Positions 1-4,411 of a stretch of 6,870 nt of DNA are shown piece by piece. The DNA lies in the NCBI GenBank assembly GCA_938008925.1, contig CALLIQ010000437.1, positions 1-6,870 of the forward strand. The letters are read 5' to 3'. Both the position numbers and the translations under genes were made by a program. The notes under the pieces were generated by a model. The model saw only the letters and a program-made list of their open reading frames with translations, searched no databases and had not been told where the DNA came from. The stretch is from an uncultured Acidimicrobiales bacterium. GTDB lineage: Bacteria; Actinomycetota; Acidimicrobiia; Acidimicrobiales; SZUA-35. The number at the start of each line of letters is the position of its first letter. Position 1 is the stretch's first letter.

Positions 1-254
1 CGGGCGTTCGGGGCATCGTCGACATCGCTGATCCCGACGGCAAGACGATCATCGAAGGCGATGGCCGACCATGGCATCTCACGACCGACGCAGTCGAGAA
101 CGACCACGCCCGCGATCGTGAAGGCGCACGGCACGGATTCCTCACGCTTCGCCTCGGGTGGCGCGAGGTCACGAAATTTCCAGACCGCACCCTTGGCGAA
201 GCCGCCGAGATCATCCTTGCTCGACGCAACGCCTCAATCCGCATCGCGAGCTAG
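1..254 (+). CDS. C-terminal part of a DUF559/VSR-like endonuclease-fold protein (5' end outside window)
   Basis: The frame is open from base 3 to a TAG at 252-254 and gives 83 residues with no start codon, so the gene begins upstream of the window. The fragment fits the DUF559 pattern, a PD-(D/E)XK fold related to very-short-patch repair endonucleases. It has VDIADPDG, then IIEGDGRPWH (visible residues 16-25, with acidic E18 and D20), a charged helix ENDHARDRE, and the closing strand FLTLRLGWREVTKFP, which corresponds to the usual 'G-x-x-V-L-R-F-x-x-x-x-V' ending. In actinobacteria this domain often forms the C-terminus of roughly 280-330 aa proteins with an N-terminal AbiEi-like winged helix, but that half is not visible here. 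Substrate and activity are unknown; nuclease function is inferred from the fold only. The match was made by eye from the motif. Transcription converges with the gene ending at 436. Confidence 0.72.
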   Translation, partial: GVRGIVDIADPDGKTIIEGDGRPWHLTTDAVENDHARDREGARHGFLTLRLGWREVTKFPDRTLGEAAEIILARRNASIRIAS

Positions 255-263
255 CGATAGCTC
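248..263 (+). other. Hairpin with GCGA tetraloop over the stop codon of the DUF559-like gene
   Basis: GAGCTA (248-253) and TAGCTC (258-263) are perfect reverse complements separated by GCGA, which is a GNRA-class tetraloop in RNA. The stem spans the TAG stop codon at 252-254. There is no downstream T-run, so it is not a standard intrinsic terminator. It could be a 3'-end stabilising stem or chance. Confidence 0.3.
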
Positions 264-274
264 CACTGGCGGCC

Positions 275-321
275 GCCGTTCGCTCCGCTCACTAACCGAG
301 TTGCTCGCCAAGGCTCGCAAC
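275..321. repeat. Direct repeat, copy A (47 bp)
   Basis: This is the first copy of a 47-bp direct repeat whose second copy begins exactly 70 bp later. The two differ at three positions (near 299, 303 and 315). The core contains GTTCGCTCCGCTCACTAACC, followed by a segment of the form GTTGC...GCAAC. The copy lies in the convergent gap 255-435, where I see no gene. In copy A the outer GTTGC/GCAAC arms can pair, but copy B breaks that pairing, so a conserved hairpin is not supported. It is most likely a family of interspersed intergenic repeats in this genome, but that needs the rest of the genome to show. Confidence 0.8.
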
Positions 322-344
322 ATCACTCCGTGGCCGACGCCGAC

Positions 345-391
345 GCCGTTCGCTCCGCTCACTAACCGGGTTACTCGCCAAGGGTCGCAAC
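345..391. repeat. Direct repeat, copy B (47 bp)
   Basis: This is the second copy of the repeat at 275-321, in the same orientation and identical at 44 of 47 positions by my alignment. The 23-bp stretch between copies (322-344) is not itself repeated, although it ends in a short GACGCC direct duplication next to the copy. The remaining 44 bp up to the end of the next gene contain only a small TCAGGCCTGA palindrome at 408-417. Confidence 0.8.
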
Positions 392-435
392 GTCGCGCCG
401 TCGCCGCTCAGGCCTGATCCTCTCAGCCGTCGCAC

Positions 436-1161
436 TCACTCCCGCTGCGTCGGATCCGCCCCTTTGAAGGAAACAGCCATCGGGTGTTCGGAGGGTGCCC
501 GGCGCTCACTTCGACCGATGATGCGGCGCACGAACACTGCGGTCAGAAGCGTCACCATCAGGCTCAACGCAATCGAAGTCGCCAGTCCGCCGCCCTCGCT
601 TTGTTCCACATTGGGCAGCCGGAGGTCATCAACCGACAACACAACGCCCTCGCTGGGAGTGAGGTCGAGTTGACGGTCGAAGATGTCGCGCACCAAGTCC
701 TGGTCGCTCCCCAAGACGACGACGATCACCGTCCCCGAAACCCAGACCAAACTCGCTGACGTGTCGGCGCAAGCCTGGACGACCCGCGGTGAGTCGACCA
801 GCGAACAACTGCTCTCGCTTCGCGCAGCCGCGAGTTCGCCGCCAAGAGCCCGGGAATCAGCCGACGATGCGGGCAACGTGCGGTGGATCGCAAGCAGCGT
901 GACCTTTGCACCGGGGCCGCGAGAGAATTGCCGTCCTTGGATGTTCTCGGGAGTCCAGTAAACCGAGTCGATCGACCGCAGCCCGACCCAGGAGGCCGCA
1001 TCGCCATCGAGCAACTCGGCGACCGGTTCTCCAACTCCCGGACCGCCGTCGACGATCAACACGTCGGTGGAGGGTGACGCAGCGGATGGCGCACCGGACA
1101 GAATCGTCAACGCTGCGACGGTCAGAATCGTACGGCCGTGCCATGAGTGAAACCGAGACAT
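436..1161 (-). CDS. Exported, C-terminally membrane-anchored protein of unknown function
   Basis: I do not recognise this 241-aa protein. It has the architecture of a type I membrane protein: a basic N-terminus, then a hydrophobic stretch at residues 11-23 and a small-residue site (GAPSAAS, about 23-29) that looks like a signal peptide. An extracytoplasmic domain follows (about 30-190), then one transmembrane helix (about 193-212) ended by the positive stop-transfer VRRIIGRSERR and a short cytoplasmic tail. The outer domain contains two cysteines (C119 and C131) that could form a disulfide. It opens with VLIVDGG, alternating hydrophobic strands recur (VSGTVIVVVLG at 141-151), and a Gly-rich linker (EGGG) precedes the helix. 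The ATG at 1161 has only GAGAG directly before it, a weak and very close ribosome site. It starts 49 bp after the malic enzyme stop, so co-transcription is likely, but no functional link is evident. The layout is reminiscent of TPM-type envelope proteins, which are anchored the same way, but I cannot confirm that fold. Confidence 0.75.
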   Translation of the reverse strand: MSRFHSWHGRTILTVAALTILSGAPSAASPSTDVLIVDGGPGVGEPVAELLDGDAASWVGLRSIDSVYWTPENIQGRQFSRGPGAKVTLLAIHRTLPASSADSRALGGELAAARSESSCSLVDSPRVVQACADTSASLVWVSGTVIVVVLGSDQDLVRDIFDRQLDLTPSEGVVLSVDDLRLPNVEQSEGGGLATSIALSLMVTLLTAVFVRRIIGRSERRAPSEHPMAVSFKGADPTQRE

Positions 1162-1192
1162 CTCTCACGATCGGCCGACAATGACGTGGCCT

Positions 1193-1206
1193 GAGGAGCG
1201 CTCCTC
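1193..1206. other. 14-bp perfect palindrome between the malic enzyme and exported protein genes
   Basis: GAGGAGC followed directly by GCTCCTC forms a perfect 14-bp palindrome, 4 bp beyond the malic enzyme stop codon and 31 bp before the next start. As RNA it could make a 5-bp stem with a GCGC loop. No T-run follows on the minus strand, so termination is unlikely. An operator, a processing stem or chance remain possible. Confidence 0.35.
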
Positions 1207-1210
1207 GACG

Positions 1211-2662
1211 TCAGCCCTCGGATCTCACGACGCCTTCGGCGATGGCTGCGGCGGCGACCGCTTCGGCAACACGAACCGAGACGTCGCGGTCGAACACCGA
1301 TGGAATGATGTGCGTCGGTGAGCGATCGGCATCGGTGACCGACGTCGCGATCGCTTCCGCTGCTGCGAGCTTCATTCCTTCGGTGATGCGAGTCGCCTTC
1401 GCATCGAGCGCACCACGGAAGATGCCGGGGAAGGCCAACACGTTGTTGATCTGATTCGGGTAGTCGCTGCGCCCGGTCGCCATGACGCCGACGAGCCCCT
1501 CGACCTGCTCGGGCAGGATCTCCGGATCGGGGTTCGCCATGGCGAAGACGATCGGATCCGATGCCATCGCCTTCACGTCGTCGACCGACAGCACGCCCGG
1601 CGCGCTCACGCCGAGGAAGACGTCGGCGCCGGCGATCACGTCGGACAGCGAGCCCGAGAGCTTCCGCTGGTTCGTGTTCTCGGCGAACCACTCCTTCTCG
1701 GCGTTGAGGTTCTCTCGCCCCTCGACGATTGCGCCGCGGCTGTCGACGCCGACGACGTGACCCACACCAGCGCCGAGCAAGATCTTGCCGATGGCGACGC
1801 CCGCAGCACCGACGCCAGAGATCACGACCGACACGTCGGACATGTCCTTCTCGACGATCTTCAGCGCATTCTCCAGCCCGGCCAAGGCGACGACGGCGGT
1901 GCCGTGCTGATCATCGTGGAAGATCGGGATGTCGAGCTTCTCGTCGAGCGCTCGCTCGACCTCGAACGCGCCGGGGGCTGCGATGTCTTCGAGGTTGACG
2001 CCGCCGAAGGTCGGGGCCAGCCGGATCACGGTTTCGATGATCTCTTGCGGGTCCGTCACGTCGAGACAGATCGGGAAGGCGTCGACGCCGGCGAACTCCT
2101 TGAACAGCAGCGCCTTGCCCTCCATGACGGGCATGGCTGCCTTCGGGCCGATGTCGCCGAGGCCGAGCACGGCGGTGCCGTCGCTCACGATGGCGACGGT
2201 GTTCTTGCGGATGGTCAGCTCATCGGCCAGCGCTTCGTTCTCGGCGATGGCGGTGCAGACACGGGCGACACCGGGTGTGTAGGCCATGGACAGATCGTCT
2301 CGGTCGCCGACCGGACACAGCGGCAGCACCTCGACCTTTCCACCCTCGTGCATTCGGAAGGTTCGATCCCACCAGTCGATCAACTCGACACCTTCGACCG
2401 CCTCGATCGCCTCGACCACCTGCCCTTGGTGTTCGACGCTGGCGCAGTTCACGACGATCTCTCGTTCGAGGAGCGGGCCCTTGGCCACGAAACCCTCGAT
2501 GGCGAAGATGTTTCCGCCCGCCTCACCAATGACGGTGGTGAGTCGGCCGAGCACTCCCGGCACGTTGTCGAGGCTGACCCGAAGTGCGATCGAGTACTGC
2601 GTCGAGGTCGAGCGTTGCGTGCCGTCTTCGCGATTCATGGGGTGGGAACGTAACCGACCCAC
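1211..2662 (-). CDS. Malic enzyme with N-terminal ACT domain
   Basis: Malic enzyme performs oxidative decarboxylation of L-malate to pyruvate and CO2 with NAD(P)+ in the cytoplasm. The 483-aa protein starts with an ACT-like regulatory domain (about 23-95; ALRVSLDNVPGVLGRLT... then GGNI). The malic N-terminal domain follows, with MAYTPGVA (Y128), IGPKAAMPVMEGKALLFK (K183 is the likely catalytic lysine), CLDVTDPQEI, GVNLEDI (E225, D226) and HDDQHGT (D250, D251), the last two being the divalent-metal ligands of the family. The C-terminal nucleotide-binding domain has GVGAAG (283-288), ANPDPE and TGRSDYPNQINNVLAFPGIFRGALD. No phosphotransacetylase-like domain is present, so this is the short bacterial form. 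The Asp in GVDSRG (D307) may favour NAD, but cofactor choice cannot be read safely. The GTG start at 2662 is chosen because GAGGA lies 7 nt upstream. An in-frame ATG at 2638 lacks such a site. It follows the DUF2510 gene by 24 bp. The ACT domain suggests allosteric control by an unknown small molecule. Confidence 0.95.
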   Translation of the reverse strand: MGRLRSHPMNREDGTQRSTSTQYSIALRVSLDNVPGVLGRLTTVIGEAGGNIFAIEGFVAKGPLLEREIVVNCASVEHQGQVVEAIEAVEGVELIDWWDRTFRMHEGGKVEVLPLCPVGDRDDLSMAYTPGVARVCTAIAENEALADELTIRKNTVAIVSDGTAVLGLGDIGPKAAMPVMEGKALLFKEFAGVDAFPICLDVTDPQEIIETVIRLAPTFGGVNLEDIAAPGAFEVERALDEKLDIPIFHDDQHGTAVVALAGLENALKIVEKDMSDVSVVISGVGAAGVAIGKILLGAGVGHVVGVDSRGAIVEGRENLNAEKEWFAENTNQRKLSGSLSDVIAGADVFLGVSAPGVLSVDDVKAMASDPIVFAMANPDPEILPEQVEGLVGVMATGRSDYPNQINNVLAFPGIFRGALDAKATRITEGMKLAAAEAIATSVTDADRSPTHIIPSVFDRDVSVRVAEAVAAAAIAEGVVRSEG

Positions 2663-2669
2663 CGCAGAT

Positions 2670-2674
2670 TCCTC
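2670..2674 (-). promoter_or_regulatory. Ribosome binding site of the malic enzyme gene
   Basis: On the minus strand GAGGA lies 7 nt before the GTG at 2662. It favours GTG over the in-frame ATG 24 bases downstream, which has only a C/T-rich stretch in front of it. Confidence 0.6.
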
Positions 2675-2686
2675 GCAGTGAGATCC

Positions 2687-2884
2687 TCAGCGAGCTCCCG
2701 AACCACAGCCGAGGCACGGAACGGGGCCGTAGTGGGTGGTGTGGACGGTCCACTTCACGCCGTCGTGGAAGCGGAGGCGATGCTCTCCACGGGGATCTTC
2801 GAACCATCCCTTCTTGGTGATTCGGCGGGTCTCGGAAGCGGTGCGGTCGGTGGCGGGGCGGGCGATGGTGTCGGTGCGTGTCAT
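2687..2884 (-). CDS. 65-aa DUF2510 domain protein
   Basis: The protein is small. A Thr/Arg-rich N-terminal segment (1-25) precedes a recognisable DUF2510 unit at about 26-52: GWFEDPRGEHRLRFHDGVKWTVHTTHYGP. The family hallmark is W-[YF]-x-D-P-x-G-x-x-x-x-R-x-[WFH]-[DN]-G-x-x-W-T-x-H, and every key position is present. DUF2510 is typical of actinobacteria, usually as a tag on membrane or secreted proteins. Its role is unknown, and a stand-alone copy with no membrane helix is unusual. The C-terminus ends in PCLGCGSGAR, whose CxxC pair could bind metal or be chance. The ATG at 2884 follows a GGAG by only 2 nt. A TGA at 2687-2689 ends it 24 bp before malic enzyme, suggesting co-transcription. An inverted repeat covers its ribosome site. 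Confidence rests on the domain match. Confidence 0.75.
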   Translation of the reverse strand: MTRTDTIARPATDRTASETRRITKKGWFEDPRGEHRLRFHDGVKWTVHTTHYGPVPCLGCGSGAR

Positions 2885-2905
2885 GTCTCCATGGTGTTGG
2901 AGACA
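2884..2905 (-). promoter_or_regulatory. 7-bp inverted repeat burying the start region of the DUF2510 gene
   Basis: TGTCTCC (2884-2890) and GGAGACA (2899-2905) are perfect reverse complements with an 8-nt spacer. In the minus-strand transcript the 3' arm reads GGAGACA and contains the GGAG ribosome site and the A of the start codon. A folded hairpin would therefore hide the initiation site. Alternatively it is a DNA operator. The rest of the 121-bp gap (2885-3005) shows a short CCCCGGGGG run at 2928-2936 and no convincing promoter. Confidence 0.4.
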
Positions 2906-3005
2906 CGGCGATCGAGAATCGGGGATACCCCGGGGGTTTCGGGGCCGGACTCGGGGGTGGCTGCTCGGCCTGATTCAGTGGACGCAAGCTCGGCGGGAGT
3001 GCGGT

Positions 3006-3710
3006 TCAGCGGGAGGTGTTGGAAGCGACGGCGTCGATGACGTCACGAAGTCGTTCGATCGCTGCCGGGGTGCGGGTTCCCCACCAGAACAGGTCCTGGC
3101 CGTCGACGGCAGCGGCGGGGGCGACCACCGACATCTCTTCGAAGTGAGCGTCGGTGAACTCGTAGGGTTCGGAGGGGACCAGCACGACGTCGCACTCGAG
3201 CGCCGCCATCTGCTCGAGAGTCACCTCGGGGTAGTCGCTCGACGCATCGGCCGGGACGGCCACGTCGACACCGAGATGGTCGAGGAGATCGGCTCCGTAG
3301 GTGCGAGCGCCGATCGTCATCCAAGGGCGACGCCAGATCGGCACGAACGCCCGCAACCGGCGGCCTGACCGAGCGGGCCCGACATCGAGCGATGCGTCGA
3401 GATCGAGCCCGACCGCTCGTCGGATCGTCTCCATCGCCTGAGCGGTCGTTTCGATCGATCGAACATCGACCGCCACGACCTCGAGGCCACGCGCCGTCAA
3501 GGCATCGGCGTCTTCTCGCCGATTCTCCTCCTTGTCGAGCAGAACCACGTCGGGCTCGAGGGCAGCGATCGCGTCGATGTCGGGATTCTTCGTGCCCCCG
3601 ACGTGGGCGAGATCGGGCTGCTCGCAGTACTTCGTGCACGCGATCGGGTCATGGCCCCAGGTGCACAGGATCTCCGTGATCGACGGGACGAGGCTGACGG
3701 CGCGGCGCAT
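3006..3710 (-). CDS. Cytoplasmic BtuF-like (helical-backbone metal receptor) cobalamin/iron-chelate binding protein
   Basis: The 234-aa protein belongs to the TroA/BtuF-type substrate-binding superfamily. It opens directly with the family's first strand, RAVSLVPSITEILCTWG (2-19). It continues with ACTKYCEQPDLAHVGGTKNPDIDAIAALEPDVVLLDKEENRREDADAL (24-71), close to the actinobacterial 'cobalamin-binding protein' pattern. The second lobe has the segment PWMTIGARTYGADLLDHLGV and then YPEVTLEQMAALECDVVLVPSEPYEF. Secreted BtuF proteins deliver vitamin B12 or siderophores to ABC importers, but here no signal peptide or lipobox precedes the first strand, and no permease or ATPase gene is nearby. A cytoplasmic role is therefore likely and the ligand unknown. 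The ATG at 3710 is the first usable start after the upstream gene's stop (3737-3739). It has no clear Shine-Dalgarno, so translation coupling to the upstream gene across 26 bp is plausible. Confidence 0.82.
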   Translation of the reverse strand: MRRAVSLVPSITEILCTWGHDPIACTKYCEQPDLAHVGGTKNPDIDAIAALEPDVVLLDKEENRREDADALTARGLEVVAVDVRSIETTAQAMETIRRAVGLDLDASLDVGPARSGRRLRAFVPIWRRPWMTIGARTYGADLLDHLGVDVAVPADASSDYPEVTLEQMAALECDVVLVPSEPYEFTDAHFEEMSVVAPAAAVDGQDLFWWGTRTPAAIERLRDVIDAVASNTSR

Positions 3711-3736
3711 GGCGGGGAGCGAACGAACTGATCGGG

Positions 3737-4357
3737 TCAGAGACGACGGAGGAGATCGGCCTTCTTGGCCTCGAACTCCTCGTCGGTGAGCACGCCGCGA
3801 CGACGCAGATCGTCGAGTTTCTCGATCTGATCGGGGATGGATGGCGCTGCGTTCATGTTCGAGCCGACGCGGTCGAACTTGCGGTTCTCGTTCGCCTCCA
3901 TCTGGCGATAGATCTCGTTCTGCACGTTGAGCGGACGACGGATGTCGGTGAACTTCTGACTCCCCATCTCGCTCGCCGACTCGATCACGAGGTCGCCCGA
4001 CTTGATGATCCGCTCCCACAGCGACTGACGGAAGAAGACCGTGTTGACCCGCTCGAGCGGAATCTCGATGCCTTCGCGCGACACCACACCGCTCCGAACG
4101 ATGAGTCGATCGGTCGTGACCACGAAGTTGGTCGTGGTCCACACGATGTAGCGAAGGCCGAACCAGATCAGCGCGGCGAGGATCAGAACACCGGCGATGA
4201 GACTCACCCGACCGTCATCGACGAGGGCCAACACTGCAATACCGATGCCGATGGCGACGACGAGCGCCAGCAGGTGTTTCGCGAAGAACCACCAGTGCGG
4301 GCGGAGGTCGAGCACGACCTCTTCGTTCGCGTTCAATTGATCGGGTGGGTAGGCCAC
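3737..4357 (-). CDS. Membrane protein with bPH2 (DUF304) and C-terminal SHOCT domains
   Basis: The 206-aa protein contains: a short soluble N-terminus with EEVVLDLRPHWWFF; two transmembrane helices (about 26-46 and 52-73) joined by a short DDGR turn; a bacterial pleckstrin-homology-like bPH2 domain (about 72-152), with TNFVVTTDRLIVRSGVVSREGIEIPLERVNTVFFRQSLWERIIKSGDLVIESA; a polar linker (153-175); and a SHOCT domain (about 176-205), with DQIEKLDDLRRRGVLTDEEFEAKKADLLRRL. bPH2 proteins sit in the inner membrane with the PH-like domain probably cytoplasmic. SHOCT is a short helical tail thought to mediate oligomerisation. The molecular function of this class is not established. The start is the GTG at 4357. 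No Shine-Dalgarno precedes it, but a TACCCT box lies 6 nt upstream, which suits a leaderless message. The gene is divergent from the HD-GYP gene (55 bp apart) and probably shares a transcript with the BtuF-like gene. Confidence 0.9.
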   Translation of the reverse strand: MAYPPDQLNANEEVVLDLRPHWWFFAKHLLALVVAIGIGIAVLALVDDGRVSLIAGVLILAALIWFGLRYIVWTTTNFVVTTDRLIVRSGVVSREGIEIPLERVNTVFFRQSLWERIIKSGDLVIESASEMGSQKFTDIRRPLNVQNEIYRQMEANENRKFDRVGSNMNAAPSIPDQIEKLDDLRRRGVLTDEEFEAKKADLLRRL

Positions 4358-4386
4358 GAAGTGAGGGTAGCCCGAGGCTCACTTCG
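4357..4386. promoter_or_regulatory. Candidate operator: perfect 9-bp inverted repeat in the divergent promoter region
   Basis: CGAAGTGAG (4357-4365) and CTCACTTCG (4378-4386) are perfect reverse complements with a 12-bp spacer. Half-site centres are 21 bp apart, two turns of DNA, so a dimer could contact both from one face. The site overlaps the start codon and -10-like box of the minus-strand bPH2-SHOCT gene and lies 26 bp upstream of the + strand HD-GYP start. One regulator could therefore control both genes. The regulator is unknown and not encoded in the window. Confidence 0.5.
4364..4369 (-). promoter_or_regulatory. -10-like box (TACCCT) for a leaderless bPH2-SHOCT transcript
   Basis: On the minus strand TACCCT matches the actinobacterial TANNNT -10 pattern and ends 6 nt before the GTG start, placing transcription start at or near the first base of the codon. 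No good -35 hexamer is visible, which is common for such promoters. The box partly overlaps the left arm of the inverted repeat. Confidence 0.4.
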
Positions 4387-4411
4387 ACGTCTGCGAGGCC
4401 GATTGGACCCC

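Noticed and set aside
303..321. Hairpin with GTTGC/GCAAC arms inside repeat copy A
   Set aside because: The internal part is mismatched and the pairing is broken in copy B, so it is not a conserved structure.
275..391. CRISPR array
   Set aside because: There are only two repeats of 47 bp with three mismatches and one 23-bp spacer, and no cas gene is in view.
61..417. 118-codon + strand frame at the left edge
   Set aside because: It overlaps the DUF559-like coding frame and then reads through both direct repeats. Its product is Ser/Thr/Arg/Pro-rich with no domain.
408..417. TCAGGCCTGA palindrome as a terminator for the minus-strand genes
   Set aside because: It is only 10 bp with no loop and no T-run on either strand.
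1757..2653. Long open frame of 298 codons on the + strand opposite malic enzyme
   Set aside because: It is antisense to a gene with complete catalytic motifs, and its product is a low-complexity Asp/Arg/Leu-rich string without family features, as expected from GC-rich codon bias.
3711..4142. Upstream extension of the BtuF-like frame
   Set aside because: The extension lies wholly or mostly inside the bPH2-SHOCT gene in another frame and encodes an Arg-rich sequence. The fold's first strand begins right after the ATG at 3710.
4274..4411. Upstream extension of the HD-GYP frame
   Set aside because: It would overlap the divergent bPH2-SHOCT gene by 84 bp and run through the dyad, adding a charged segment before the first helix.
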